Positions 35,866 to 44,863 of a stretch of DNA of 64,000 nt are shown piece by piece. A program made the position numbers and the translations under genes. Below the pieces are notes generated by a model. That model did not search any database, was not told the origin of the DNA, and saw only the letters and a list, made by a program, of their open reading frames with translations. Within the stretch, counting starts at the first letter, position 1; each line of letters opens with the position of its first letter. The stretch comes from Oceanimonas pelagia (GTDB taxonomy: Bacteria > Pseudomonadota > Gammaproteobacteria > Enterobacterales > Aeromonadaceae). The stretch lies in the NCBI RefSeq assembly GCF_030849025.1, contig NZ_CP118224.1:3518501-3582500 (forward strand), in the 5' to 3' direction.

Positions 35866-36732
35866 TCAGTGCAGGGTCTGTTCAAACAGGCTCTGTACGT
35901 CGCTGCCGTCAAAGCGGTAATGATGGCCGCAGTAGTCGCAGTGCATCTCGATGTTGCCCTGCTCCTGAATGATTTCCATGGCTTCGTCCTTGCCCACCTG
36001 CAGCAGCGCCTGCTCGCATTTTTCTCTGGAGCAGGTGCATTTGAAGCTGACCGGCTGTGGGTCGAATACCCGTACCGCCTCCTGGTTGTAGAGCCGGTAC
36101 AGCACTTCCTGGGCGTCCAGCTGCAGCAGTTCTTCGGCCTTGACGGTGGCGGTCAGGGCTTCCAGGTGGGCGAAGTCGTCCTGCTGGCCTTCGGCTTCGC
36201 TGGGCAGGGCCTGCAGCAGCATGCCGGCGGCGGCCTGGTGATCGCCCTGCAGGCCGGTAAACAGCCAGATGCGGGTAGCCAGTTGTTCCGACTGGGCAAA
36301 GTAGTTTTCCAGGCTGGCGGCGAGGGAGCTTTCATGCAACTCCACCACGCCCTGATAACGTTCGCCGTCGTCGGGGGTAATGGTGATGGCGATATAGCCC
36401 TTGCCCACCAGATCGGCCAGCCGGGTGCTGTCGGGCACCGTGCCCTGCCAGCGGGCCACGCCACGCAGCTGCTGGTTATGATCGCCGTTGATCACCGCCA
36501 GGCTGACCGGGCCGTCGCCCTGCAGCTGCACCGTAATGTGGCCCTCAAACTTGAGGGTGGCGGTGAGCAGGCTGGTGGCGGTGAGCAGCTCACCCAGCAG
36601 CCGTTGCACCGGCACCGGGTAGGCCTGACCCTCAAGGATGTGCTGAAAGCTGTGCTGCAGTTGCACCAGCTCGCCGCGCACCGGGTAGTGGTCGAACAGA
36701 TAACGGTGAAGTTGATCGGGTTTGTTCATCAT
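35866..36732 (-). CDS. hslO: Redox-regulated chaperone Hsp33
   Basis: 288 residues. The C-terminal redox switch has the zinc-binding Cys pairs C-x-C ([11 protein letters not shown], about 235-245) and C-x-x-C ([13 protein letters not shown], about 262-274). The N-terminal core includes [20 protein letters not shown] and [18 protein letters not shown]. Under oxidative stress the Cys residues form disulfides, zinc leaves and the protein becomes a holdase chaperone. It lies 15 bp behind hslR in the usual hslR-hslO pair. Confidence 0.97.
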   Translation of the reverse strand: MMNKPDQLHRYLFDHYPVRGELVQLQHSFQHILEGQAYPVPVQRLLGELLTATSLLTATLKFEGHITVQLQGDGPVSLAVINGDHNQQLRGVARWQGTVPDSTRLADLVGKGYIAITITPDDGERYQGVVELHESSLAASLENYFAQSEQLATRIWLFTGLQGDHQAAAGMLLQALPSEAEGQQDDFAHLEALTATVKAEELLQLDAQEVLYRLYNQEAVRVFDPQPVSFKCTCSREKCEQALLQVGKDEAMEIIQEQGNIEMHCDYCGHHYRFDGSDVQSLFEQTLH

Positions 36733-36747
36733 GGGTCCTGTCTCGGC

Positions 36748-37140
36748 TCAGTTGCCCTGCTTGATTCGAAGCAGGGTACGTCTTTCTTTCTTGTCGGGCC
36801 GTCGCTCGGGGCTGGGGGCAAACTGGCTGTGGAGTTTGCGTGCCCGGGCGTTGCGCTCCCGTCGTTCAATGCTGTCCGGCGTTTCGCGGTAGAGCTGTTG
36901 CGCCTGCTCGGCCTTGCCGCGCTTGTCGGACAGGGCCAGCACCACCACTTCCCGTTCGTCGTGGCCCTGCCACAGGCGGATCAGGGCGCCGGTTTCCACC
37001 GGTTTGCCGGGCTTGGTGCGCTGGCCGTTGTAGTGCACCTTGCCGCCGTCGATCATCTCCCGGGCCAGGCTGCGGGTCTTGTAGAAGCGGGCGGCCCACA
37101 GCCATTTGTCCAGCCGCACGGAATCCGTTTTTCCGTTCAT
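36748..37140 (-). CDS. hslR: Ribosome-associated heat shock protein Hsp15
   Basis: 130 residues from ATG at 37140 (MNGKTDSVRLDKWLWAARFY); a GTG six codons upstream is less likely. The S4 RNA-binding domain occupies residues 9-70 (LDKWLWAARFYKTRSLAREM and GKVHYNGQRTKPGKPV). A basic C-terminal tail ends KKERRTLLRIKQGN. The length matches E. coli Hsp15 (133). Role: binds stalled 50S subunits carrying peptidyl-tRNA after heat stress. First gene of the pair with hslO and divergent from nudE. Confidence 0.96.
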   Translation of the reverse strand: MNGKTDSVRLDKWLWAARFYKTRSLAREMIDGGKVHYNGQRTKPGKPVETGALIRLWQGHDEREVVVLALSDKRGKAEQAQQLYRETPDSIERRERNARARKLHSQFAPSPERRPDKKERRTLLRIKQGN

Positions 37141-37292
37141 GGTACTTGCTCTCGTCACAACCGGGACCCCGATTATACCAGATGGTCTGCTTCGGCGTAT
37201 AAAGGGCGGGGCAAATCACGCTTTGTGGCCATTCTGCGGCAGACGTTGGCCGCCAGTTGCGATAACCTCAGGTAAGGCGAGTCAAATACGGG

Positions 37293-37856
37293 ATGGCCAT
37301 GACCGGGAACAAACAAAAACCGACCATACTGCACACCGAACTGGTGGCGGAAAGCCGCCTGTTCCGGGTGGAATCGGTACACCTGCGTTTCAGTAACGGT
37401 GTTGAGCGAATCTATGAAAGAATGCGCGGCGGCGGTCGCGGCGCCGTGATGCTGGTGCCCATGCTCGACGACGACACCCTTCTGCTGATTCGGGAATACT
37501 CCGCCGGTACCCACAGCTATGAGCTTGGCTTTCCCAAGGGGCTGATCGATCCGGGTGAAACTGCCCTGGAGGCAGGCAACCGGGAACTGATGGAAGAAGT
37601 GGGCTATGGCGCCCGTACCCTGATTCCGCTCAAGCAGGTGAGCCTGGCCCCCGGTTATTTTGGCAGCCGCATGGACATTTTACTGGCACGGAACTTGTAT
37701 CCGGAACAGCGGGAAGGGGATGAGCCGGAGCCGCTGGAAGTGGTGCCCTGGCCCTTGGCCCGGCTGGACGAACTGCTCGCCCGGCCCGATTTTTCCGAGG
37801 CCCGCAGCATTTGTGGTCTGTTTTTGTTGCAGGACTGGCTTAATAAAGAGGAATAA
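37293..37856 (+). CDS. nudE: ADP compounds hydrolase NudE
   Basis: 187 residues. The complete Nudix box lies near residues 88-110: GLIDPGETALEAGNRELMEEVG. NudE-type surroundings are QKPTILHTELVAESRLFRVESV, YERMRGGGRGAVMLVPM and LIREYSAGTHSYELGFPKG. It hydrolyses ADP-ribose, Ap3A and NADH-like compounds. The start may be 37293 or the in-frame ATG at 37299. It is 2 bp ahead of cysQ, the standard nudE-cysQ pair. Confidence 0.96.
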   Translation: MAMTGNKQKPTILHTELVAESRLFRVESVHLRFSNGVERIYERMRGGGRGAVMLVPMLDDDTLLLIREYSAGTHSYELGFPKGLIDPGETALEAGNRELMEEVGYGARTLIPLKQVSLAPGYFGSRMDILLARNLYPEQREGDEPEPLEVVPWPLARLDELLARPDFSEARSICGLFLLQDWLNKEE

Positions 37857-37858
37857 GC

Positions 37859-38674
37859 ATGGATACCAGTGCCCTGCTGCCGGGGGTGAAGGCGGCAGCC
37901 CGAGAATCCGGCCGGCTGATCCTGTCGATGTACCACAGTGGTCAGTATCAGGCCGAGAGCAAGGACGACGACAGCCCGGTGACCAGTGCCGATCTGGCGG
38001 CGCACGCCTATCTCGACCGGGCCCTGCGCGCCCTGGCCGACATTCCGGTACTCTCCGAGGAAGGCGGCGACATTCCGCTGGCGGAGCGCAGCACCTGGCC
38101 CCGCTACTGGCTGGTGGACCCGCTGGACGGCACCCAGGAATTTATTGCCGGCAGCGGCGACTTCTCCACCATGATTGCCCTGATTGAACATGGCAAGCCG
38201 GTGCTGGGGGTGGTGTACGGCCCGGTGCACGATCTCATGTATTACGCGGTGTGTGGCCAGGGCGCCTTCAAGGAAGCCGGTGGCGAGATTACCCGCATTC
38301 ACGCCCGTCATTATGACCAGCGCCAGCCGGTGACCAGCCTGTGCATTGCCATCAGCCGGCGGCAGAACGTGGACTGGGTGCGCTCGCGGCTTTCCGACGA
38401 GCTGGACTACCGGCTGCTGCCTCTGGGCTCAAGTTCGCTCAAGTCGTGCCTGGTGGCGGAAGGAGCGGCGGACCTGTACATGCGCATCGGCCCCACCGGC
38501 GAGTGGGACACCGGTGCCACCCAGTGCATTGTGGAAGAAGCGGGCGGTCGCATTCTCGACCTGGAGCTGGCGCGGCTCAGCTACAACGAGCGCGACAGCC
38601 TGATCAACCCCAACTTCATCACCCTGGGGGATGAAAACCTGCCCTGGCGGGACATTCTTCGCGGCAGATCCTGA
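37859..38674 (+). CDS. cysQ: 3'(2'),5'-bisphosphate nucleotidase CysQ
   Basis: 271 residues. The inositol monophosphatase fold shows the metal motifs: Glu in VLSEEGGD (about 74-81), DPLDGTQEFI (about 97-106) and GEWDTGATQCIVEEAGG near residue 220, which carries the WD motif. Role: hydrolyses adenosine 3',5'-bisphosphate (pAp) formed in sulfate assimilation. AGAGGAATAAGC precedes the ATG and the gene is coupled to nudE. A terminator follows 5 bp after the stop. Confidence 0.96.
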   Translation: MDTSALLPGVKAAARESGRLILSMYHSGQYQAESKDDDSPVTSADLAAHAYLDRALRALADIPVLSEEGGDIPLAERSTWPRYWLVDPLDGTQEFIAGSGDFSTMIALIEHGKPVLGVVYGPVHDLMYYAVCGQGAFKEAGGEITRIHARHYDQRQPVTSLCIAISRRQNVDWVRSRLSDELDYRLLPLGSSSLKSCLVAEGAADLYMRIGPTGEWDTGATQCIVEEAGGRILDLELARLSYNERDSLINPNFITLGDENLPWRDILRGRS

Positions 38675-38678
38675 ATGC

Positions 38679-38706
38679 AACAAGGGCGGCCTTGGCCGCC
38701 CTTGTT
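38679..38706. terminator. Bidirectional intrinsic terminator between cysQ and metJ
   Basis: A 13-bp perfect stem AACAAGGGCGGCC / GGCCGCCCTTGTT with a 2-nt centre, T-rich on both outsides. Its right arm touches the metJ stop codon. Confidence 0.85.
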
Positions 38707-39032
38707 CAGTCTTCCTGTTCGAAATCCTCGATTTCGATGCCCAGCTCGGTCATGATTTCCCGGGCCCGGGCGGGGATCTGGTCGGGCACATCCTTGCGCA
38801 GGTCGTCGTCCTGGGGCAGGGGCTGGCCGGTGTAGGCATGCAGAAAGGCCTCGCACAGCAGCTCGCTGTTGGTGGCGTGACGCAGATTGTTCACCTGGCG
38901 CCGGGTGCGCTCGTCGGTGAGCACTTTGAGCACCTTGAGCGGGATGGAGACGGTGATCTTTTTGACCTGCTCGCTTTTCTTGCCGTGTTCGGCGTAGGGG
39001 CTGATATAGTCGCCGTTCCATTCAGTTTTCAT
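38706..39032 (-). CDS. metJ: Methionine repressor MetJ
   Basis: 108 residues from ATG at 39032 (E. coli 105). The ribbon-helix-helix DNA-binding strand is [19 protein letters not shown] (about 19-37), followed by [36 protein letters not shown]-adenosylmethionine is the corepressor. It is divergent from metB, with Met boxes in between. A longer frame upstream is not used because it lacks a ribosome site and family similarity. Confidence 0.97.
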   Translation of the reverse strand: MKTEWNGDYISPYAEHGKKSEQVKKITVSIPLKVLKVLTDERTRRQVNNLRHATNSELLCEAFLHAYTGQPLPQDDDLRKDVPDQIPARAREIMTELGIEIEDFEQED

Positions 39033-39113
39033 CGTCCACCTGCGTTCGGAAATTGGTTCCGGCGAATTGTAACCCCTGCATTTTGTGTTGGCAATCCAAC
39101 GGCAAAGCCTTAT

Positions 39114-39137
39114 GGACGTCTGGGTGGCTTGACGGCT
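39114..39137. promoter_or_regulatory. Three tandem Met boxes (MetJ operator)
   Basis: Consecutive 8-mers GGACGTCT, GGGTGGCT and TGACGGCT resemble the AGACGTCT Met box at 7, 4 and 6 positions. They sit 71 bp before metB and 82 bp before metJ, so one operator can control both genes. Confidence 0.8.
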
Positions 39138-39207
39138 TATTTTGTTCGGGTTACTGTGCACTTCCTCAGAATTCTGTTTCAGGCTGCCGCGCGCAAAGGA
39201 GAAGCAC

Positions 39208-40368
39208 ATGCCGACTTACAAGACTCAGACCCACGCCGTTCGTACCGGCCTTGAGAGTGACACTCAGCATGGTGCCGTGGTGCCGCCCATTTACCTCAGC
39301 AGCACCTATTCCTTTGCCGACTTTAACCAGAAGCGCCAGTTCGACTATGCCCGCTCCGGCAATCCCACCCGCCAGACCCTGCTCGACGCCCTGACCCACC
39401 TGGAAGGCGGCGCCGGCGCGGCGGTCACCGCCAGCGGCCTGGGCGCCATCAACCTGATCGTGACTTCCCAGCTGCAACCCGGCGATCTGCTGGTGGTGCC
39501 CCACGACTGCTACGGCGGCAGCCAGCGGCTGTTCAACTCCCTGGCCGCCAAGGGCCTGTTTGAACTGGCCTATGTGGATCAGACCGACGCCGATGCTCTG
39601 GCCGAGGTGATGGCGCGCAAGCCGCGCATGCTGTGGATCGAAACCCCGTCCAACCCGCTGCTGCGGGTGGTGGACATTCAGGCGCTGTGCGCCGCCGCCC
39701 GGGAGGTGGGCGCGCTCAGCGTGGTGGACAACACCTTTTTGTCGCCGGCGTTGCAGCAGCCGCTGAAACTGGGCGCCGATCTGGTGCTGCATTCCACCAC
39801 CAAATACATCAACGGCCACTCCGACGCCCTCGGCGGCGCCGTGGTGGCGGCGAATCCGGATCTGGCCGAGCAACTGCGCTGGTGGGCCAATTGCCTGGGG
39901 CTGACCGGTTCCGCCTTTGACAACTACCTGACCCTGCGCGGCCTGCGCACCCTGGGGGTGCGCATGCGCCAGCACTGCGAAAACGCCGAGGCGCTGGTGG
40001 CCTTTCTGCAAACCCAGCCCAGGGTAAAAGCCGTGTATCACCCCAGCCTGCCGGGCAACCCGGGCCACGCCATTGCCGCCCGCCAGCAGGCCGGTTTCGG
40101 CGCCATGCTCAGCTTTGAGCTGGATGCCGACGAGGCCGGGCTCAAGGCCTTTTTGCAGCAACTGCAGCTGTTCTCCCTGGCCGAATCCCTGGGCGGGGTG
40201 GAAAGCCTGATCGCCCACCCGGCCACCATGACCCACGCCGCCATGAGCCCCGAGGCCCTGGCCGAGGCCGGCATCAGCCAGCAACTGTTGCGGGTATCGG
40301 TAGGGATTGAGGACGCCGGCGATCTGATCCACGATCTGGAAAACGCATTCAAGGTACTCAGCAAGTAA
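39208..40368 (+). CDS. metB: Cystathionine gamma-synthase
   Basis: 386 residues from ATG at 39208 ([17 protein letters not shown]), equal to E. coli MetB. AAAGGAGAAG precedes it. PLP-enzyme features are [29 protein letters not shown], the VVDNTFLSP strand and the PLP-lysine region [13 protein letters not shown]. It joins O-succinylhomoserine and cysteine to cystathionine. It is followed without a gap by metL (TAAATG). Confidence 0.97.
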   Translation: MPTYKTQTHAVRTGLESDTQHGAVVPPIYLSSTYSFADFNQKRQFDYARSGNPTRQTLLDALTHLEGGAGAAVTASGLGAINLIVTSQLQPGDLLVVPHDCYGGSQRLFNSLAAKGLFELAYVDQTDADALAEVMARKPRMLWIETPSNPLLRVVDIQALCAAAREVGALSVVDNTFLSPALQQPLKLGADLVLHSTTKYINGHSDALGGAVVAANPDLAEQLRWWANCLGLTGSAFDNYLTLRGLRTLGVRMRQHCENAEALVAFLQTQPRVKAVYHPSLPGNPGHAIAARQQAGFGAMLSFELDADEAGLKAFLQQLQLFSLAESLGGVESLIAHPATMTHAAMSPEALAEAGISQQLLRVSVGIEDAGDLIHDLENAFKVLSK

Positions 40369-42801
40369 ATGACCATTCTCGAGCCCGAGGCCGGCGCCTG
40401 GCGACCGGTGCACAAGTTTGGCGGCAGCAGCCTGGCCGATGCCGCCTGTTTTCACCGGGTAGCCGGTATCATTCACAACCTGCACCAGCCCGACGCCCTG
40501 ATCGTGGTGTCGGCGCCGGGCAAGACCACCAACCGGCTGATTGAACTGCTCGGCCTGTTCGCCAGCGGCGACACCGCCGCCCCCGAGGCGCTGGCGGGCC
40601 TGCACGCTTTTCAGCGCAATCTGATCGAGACCTCTCTGCCCGAGGCCGAGGCGGCCCCCCTGCTGGCGGCGCTGAACGACGACATCGTCACCATTGCTCG
40701 AGTGCTGGAGCACAGCCGGCTCGATGAGGTTCAACGCAGCTTTATTCAGTCCTTTGGCGAGGTGTGGTCGTCCCGGCTGCTGGCGCAGGTGCTGCGTCAT
40801 CAGGGGCTGGCCGCCGACAGCCTGGATGCGCGCCGTTTTCTGCGGGTGACGGGCACGCCGGTTCGGGTGCAGGAAGAGGCATCGCGCCGCTTGCTGGCCG
40901 ATATTCTGGCGCGGCATGGCCAACAGATACTGGTGGTGACCGGTTTTATCGCCGCCGATGACGACGGCAACACCCGGCTGCTGGGGCGTAACGGCTCCGA
41001 CTTCAGCGCCACCCTGCTGGCGGCCCTGGCCGACAGCACTCACACCACCATCTGGAGCGATGTACCCGGGGTGTTCAGCGCCGATCCGCGACGCATTCCC
41101 GAGGCGCACCTGCTCAAACGGCTGGCCCTGCCCGAGGCCGCCGAGCTGGCCCGGCTGGGCTCGCCGGTGCTGCACAGCCGCACCCTGGGGCCGGTGGCCG
41201 CCAGCCGCCAGCAACTGATGCTGCGCTGCAGCTACCACCCGGACGACGGCCATACCCGCATTGAGCGCAAGCCCCGCCGCGAGCAGGGCGCGCGCATCGT
41301 TACCGCGGTGGACGACACCGTGCTGGTGGAAATGACCATTTCCGATCGCTACCAGGAGCGGGTGGACGCCCTCACCGAATGGCTTACCAAACGGGAGCTG
41401 GCCCCGCTGGCGTGCAAGCGCCGGCCCGATCGCAAGTTGTGGCAGATTGCCTATACCCGGGAGCAGGCCGAGCAGGCGTTTCTGCTGCTGCGGGATCACC
41501 AGCCCGCCGGCGGCTTTGAAGGGCTGCAACAACGGGACGGCTTTTCCCTGGTGGCGCTGGTGGGCAAGAACGTGACCGCTCAGGCCGAGCAGTGCCTGCA
41601 GTTTTACCATGCCCTCAACGAGCAGCCGCTGGAGTTTGTTCAGCCGGCGAAAAACGGCCTCAGCCTGGTGGGGGTGGTGCGTAAAACCAGCCTGGATCCC
41701 TTGCTGCTGCGGCTGCACCAGAGCCTGTTCAGCCGTCCCCGCCGGGTGGGCGTACTGCTGTTTGGCCGGGGCAACATCGGCCAGGCCTGGCTGCGGCTGT
41801 ACAAGGAGCAGAAGGCCCGGCTGGAGCAGGAGCTGAACCTGCGCCTGACCCTGTACGGGGTGTTCGACTCTCGCGGCGCCATGCTGGCCAGCCAGGGGCT
41901 GGAAGTGGACCAGGTTCTGAACGCGTTTGAACCCCGCAGCCTGGTGTGGCCCGACTGGCTGGAAAGCTTGGAAGAGCACGGCTTCGACACCATGGTGGCG
42001 CTGGACTGCACCGCCTCCGACAGCCTGGTGCAGTATTATCCGGCCCTGGTGCAGCAGCATATTCACCTGATTGCTGCCAACAAGCAGGCCGGAGCCGCCA
42101 GCCGGGATGTGTATGCCGGACTGAAGCAGGCGCTGGCCGAGCACAGGGTGAAGTTTCTCAGCAATGCCACCGTGGGCGCCGGCCTGCCGGTACAGAGCAG
42201 CCTGCACCAGTTGCGCCAGTCGGGAGAGCAGATCCGGGCCATCAGCGGTATCTTTTCCGGCAGCCTGAGCTGGCTGTTCCAGCACTTCGACGGCAGCCGG
42301 CCGTTTTCCGAGCTGGTGCAGCAGGCCTGGCAGCAGGGCCTGACCGAGCCGGATCCGCGGGAAGATCTCAATGGTCAGGACGTCAAGCGCAAGCTGGTGA
42401 TTCTGGCCCGGGAAGCCGGCTTTGATCTCGACCCCGAGCAGGTACAGGTGGCCAGCCTGGTGCCCGAGGAGCTGGCGGCGCTCGACAAGGCGGAGGCCCT
42501 GGAACATCTGCACCGGCTCGACGGCATGCTGGCCGAGCGCCTGGCCGAGGCGCAACAGCAGGGCGGCGTGCTGCGCCACGTGGCCCGTTTTCATGCCGAC
42601 AGCGGGGCAGCCAGCGTGGGGCTGGAGGTGGTACCCGCCAACCATCCTTTTGTGCCGCTGCGCCCCGGCGATAATGTGTTCGCCATCGAAACCCGCCATT
42701 ACCGTCAGAACCCCATGGTCATTCAGGGGCCGGGGGCCGGCCGGGAAGTGACCGCCGCCGCCGTGCAGGCGGATCTGTGGCAGCTGCTGGCGGCACTGTA
42801 A
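40369..42801 (+). CDS. metL: Bifunctional aspartokinase / homoserine dehydrogenase II
   Basis: 810 residues, the same size as E. coli MetL. The N-terminal aspartokinase is marked by HKFGGSSLADAACF and GRNGSDFSATLLAALADS. A degenerate linker or ACT region lies at about 300-445. The homoserine dehydrogenase begins at VGVLLFGRGNIGQAWL (about 456) and contains LIAANKQAGAASRDVY, SNATVGAGLPVQ and SGIFSGSLSWLF. It supplies aspartyl phosphate and homoserine for methionine. The start codon abuts the metB stop; a terminator lies 7 bp past the stop. Confidence 0.97.
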   Translation: MTILEPEAGAWRPVHKFGGSSLADAACFHRVAGIIHNLHQPDALIVVSAPGKTTNRLIELLGLFASGDTAAPEALAGLHAFQRNLIETSLPEAEAAPLLAALNDDIVTIARVLEHSRLDEVQRSFIQSFGEVWSSRLLAQVLRHQGLAADSLDARRFLRVTGTPVRVQEEASRRLLADILARHGQQILVVTGFIAADDDGNTRLLGRNGSDFSATLLAALADSTHTTIWSDVPGVFSADPRRIPEAHLLKRLALPEAAELARLGSPVLHSRTLGPVAASRQQLMLRCSYHPDDGHTRIERKPRREQGARIVTAVDDTVLVEMTISDRYQERVDALTEWLTKRELAPLACKRRPDRKLWQIAYTREQAEQAFLLLRDHQPAGGFEGLQQRDGFSLVALVGKNVTAQAEQCLQFYHALNEQPLEFVQPAKNGLSLVGVVRKTSLDPLLLRLHQSLFSRPRRVGVLLFGRGNIGQAWLRLYKEQKARLEQELNLRLTLYGVFDSRGAMLASQGLEVDQVLNAFEPRSLVWPDWLESLEEHGFDTMVALDCTASDSLVQYYPALVQQHIHLIAANKQAGAASRDVYAGLKQALAEHRVKFLSNATVGAGLPVQSSLHQLRQSGEQIRAISGIFSGSLSWLFQHFDGSRPFSELVQQAWQQGLTEPDPREDLNGQDVKRKLVILAREAGFDLDPEQVQVASLVPEELAALDKAEALEHLHRLDGMLAERLAEAQQQGGVLRHVARFHADSGAASVGLEVVPANHPFVPLRPGDNVFAIETRHYRQNPMVIQGPGAGREVTAAAVQADLWQLLAAL

Positions 42802-42807
42802 CGAAAC

Positions 42808-42830
42808 AAGGCTCCTGCGGGAGCCTTTTT
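42808..42830 (+). terminator. Intrinsic terminator of the metB-metL operon
   Basis: GGCTCC / GGAGCC stem with a 4-nt loop followed by TTTTT. Confidence 0.88.
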
Positions 42831-42849
42831 GATACAGGCGTGTCGCTGC

Positions 42850-43251
42850 TCAGTCCTGCTGCGAGCGCTCAATAATTTCTTGCAGATCCGGGCACAGGGG
42901 CGAGGGCAGGGCCTCGGGGCTGAACCAGGCCACGGCTTCGGCGTCGTCGTCGGCCACTGGGGTACCGCGCTGATAGTGGCCGCGCACCGCCACCATCACA
43001 TAGTGATGGGCCAGGTTGCCGGCGTCTTCGGCCAGCACGTCGTAGCAGGCAAAGGGAGCATCCATGCGGGCGGTGACGCCGGTTTCTTCCAGTAATTCCC
43101 GGGCCGCGCCGGCACTCATGGTTTCGCCCCATTCCAGCTTACCGCCGGGAAAGCCCCAGTGCCCGGCGTGGGGAGCGTGCTTGCGTTTCACCAGCAGCAC
43201 GCGCTGCCGGTGCCAGACCACGGCGATAACGCCGACCTTGGGTGCCTTCAT
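42850..43251 (-). CDS. NUDIX hydrolase (MutT-like)
   Basis: 133 residues. The Nudix box lies near residues 37-59: GGKLEWGETMSAGAARELLEETG, complete with the R-E-x-x-E-E core. The N-terminal strand is VGVIAVVWHRQRVLLVKRKHAPHAGHWGFPGG. It probably hydrolyses a nucleoside diphosphate derivative; the exact substrate cannot be read. It stands alone and converges on metL across the terminator. Confidence 0.92.
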   Translation of the reverse strand: MKAPKVGVIAVVWHRQRVLLVKRKHAPHAGHWGFPGGKLEWGETMSAGAARELLEETGVTARMDAPFACYDVLAEDAGNLAHHYVMVAVRGHYQRGTPVADDDAEAVAWFSPEALPSPLCPDLQEIIERSQQD

Positions 43252-43328
43252 GAGTCTTCCCTGGCTGAATGAATAAGTGGGTATTGTGCCAAAGCTCGAA
43301 CGGCTTGGGCGAATTTAATGACGCGGCA

Positions 43329-43580
43329 CTACGACCGGCTGATCAGGCGGTACACAAACAGCAGAAACAGGGCGCCGATCACCGCGGTGATCATGCTGCC
43401 CAGGTTAAAGCCGGTGACGCTGCCAAAGCCCAGCCGCACGCCTATCCAGCCGCCCACAAAGGCGCCGGCAATGCCGAGCAGGGTGGTCATGATAAAGCCC
43501 CCGCCATCCCGCCCGGGCATGATCCAGCGCGCCAGAAAGCCGGCGATAAGCCCAAAGACGATCCAGCTGAGAATGCCCAT
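43329..43580 (-). CDS. GlsB/YeaQ/YmgE family stress-response membrane protein
   Basis: 83 residues from ATG at 43580 (CCGGAG upstream; an upstream longer frame is rejected). Three hydrophobic segments carry the family motifs MGILSWIVFGLIAGFLARWIMPG, IMTTLLGIAGAFVGGWIG and the C-terminal ITAVIGALFLLFVYRL. Inner-membrane protein of the transglycosylase-associated family, usually stress-induced, with no defined biochemical role. Confidence 0.93.
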   Translation of the reverse strand: MGILSWIVFGLIAGFLARWIMPGRDGGGFIMTTLLGIAGAFVGGWIGVRLGFGSVTGFNLGSMITAVIGALFLLFVYRLISRS

Positions 43581-43663
43581 GATGTACTCCGGTGGTTGTT
43601 TTTTGAACTGATCCAAGCATAGTCCAGCGGCACACACGGCCGGCCTCTGTCTTTCATGCCCGA

Positions 43664-43750
43664 TCATTTCCGCGAAGGCGGAAATCCATGAACGGGGGCG
43701 CAGTATGTGGAATGGCCCCCCGCCCCGGCCCCCGCCTTCGCGAGGATGAC
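43664..43750. repeat. BIME-like inverted-repeat element (family A, copy 1)
   Basis: The ends TCATTTCCGCGAAGGCGG and CCGCCTTCGCGAGGATGAC are inverted copies of each other (about 15 of 18). The intervening bases are GC-rich and non-coding. The architecture matches the element at 49323-49403. Confidence 0.65.
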
Positions 43751-43783
43751 GTTCCTTCGCGGGGAGACAAGGTTATGGGGTCT

Positions 43784-44863
43784 TCAGCCGCCGATCAGCG
43801 ACCAGTGGTTGTCCCACTGCCAGGGGGAATAGAAACGGGTTTCCTCGCCCTGAACATTGAGCCGGCTGATGCCGCCCTGGCCGCTGCCCAGCCAGATCTG
43901 GCCCCGAGCCGCCGAGGCACCGGAGGCATCGGGCAGGGGGGCGATGCGGATCAGCTCGCCGCTGTGGCGGTGCCACAGGCCGTAGCAGTTGCCCGGTGGC
44001 GAGGTGGCGGCAATATGATTGTCGGTGACCGCGATGCTGGCGATGTAATGGTTGAAGCGGGCCCAGTCCAGAGGCTCGCCGCCAAGGGGGATAAGCTTCC
44101 GGCCCCGGCGGTGACGCACGATCAGCGGCGGATAGTCGTCCGGGTTGCCCCGGTACTGCTGGCCGGTAAACACTTCGCCGTCGGCGGTCACCGCCAGGTG
44201 GCGAATGGACAGATGGCGGTCGGCCAGGCCCCGCTGCTCCAGTATCCTGCCGTTCCGGGCATCGAGGTAAGTGAGGCTGGGTTGCATGGTGTTCAGGTTC
44301 AGCGGCTCGCGCCCCTGCGTGTGCACGCCGCCCACGCCCACCACCAGGTTGCCATCGGGCAGGCGGCGGATTTCATGAGGGCCCAGGCCAAAGCCGGTGA
44401 ACTCGTTTACCTTGGTGAGCCGTTCCCCTTCAAGCGCATATACACCGATAATGCCTTTACTGGTGCTGCGTACCCCCTCGGTGGTATAGAGCCGGCGGCC
44501 GTCGGCACTGAACACGCCATGGCCGTAATAGTGGCGCTGTGGGTCTGCCTCGCGCACCTGCAGCAACCGGCCCTGCTCATGGTTGAACAGCGCCAGCCAG
44601 CCGCCGGGGCGACGGGCATGACACACCGCCAGCGGCCGGGTGGGGTGGGCCGCCATGCCGTGCCCCCGGGCCGGCAGCGGCAGCTCATAGCGCAGGCTGC
44701 CATCCAGATTCAGTGCCTGCACCACATAGCGGTGGCCGCCGTCGCGACGGCCGCCACCCACCAGATAGCCGCGTCTGCGTGCCGGCAGGGCACAGCCCGC
44801 CAGCCCCAGGCTGCACAACACGCCGGCGGCGGACAGCCCTTTCAGAAATTGCCGTCTGTGCAT
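43784..44863 (-). CDS. DUF1513 domain lipoprotein
   Basis: 359 residues. The N-terminus has a Tat-like RRQFLKG and a lipobox LAGC (Cys24). The body is a beta-propeller-like DUF1513 domain with GHGMAAHPTRPLAVCHARRPGGWLALF, YYGHGVFSADGRRLYTTEG and GLGPHEIRRLPDGNLVVGVGG, repeated HG and PH turns. Last gene of the iron-linked operon; its ATG shares a base with the upstream stop. The molecular role is unknown. The setting with imelysins and a di-haem protein suggests a periplasmic part of a metal-uptake or redox system. Confidence 0.9.
   Translation of the reverse strand: MHRRQFLKGLSAAGVLCSLGLAGCALPARRRGYLVGGGRRDGGHRYVVQALNLDGSLRYELPLPARGHGMAAHPTRPLAVCHARRPGGWLALFNHEQGRLLQVREADPQRHYYGHGVFSADGRRLYTTEGVRSTSKGIIGVYALEGERLTKVNEFTGFGLGPHEIRRLPDGNLVVGVGGVHTQGREPLNLNTMQPSLTYLDARNGRILEQRGLADRHLSIRHLAVTADGEVFTGQQYRGNPDDYPPLIVRHRRGRKLIPLGGEPLDWARFNHYIASIAVTDNHIAATSPPGNCYGLWHRHSGELIRIAPLPDASGASAARGQIWLGSGQGGISRLNVQGEETRFYSPWQWDNHWSLIGG

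Noticed and set aside
39166-42699. A 1177-residue open frame on the minus strand opposite metB and metL
   Set aside because: It is exactly antisense to two well-supported genes, rich in Gln/Gly/His/Ala as expected from GC-rich shadows, with no motif or ribosome site.
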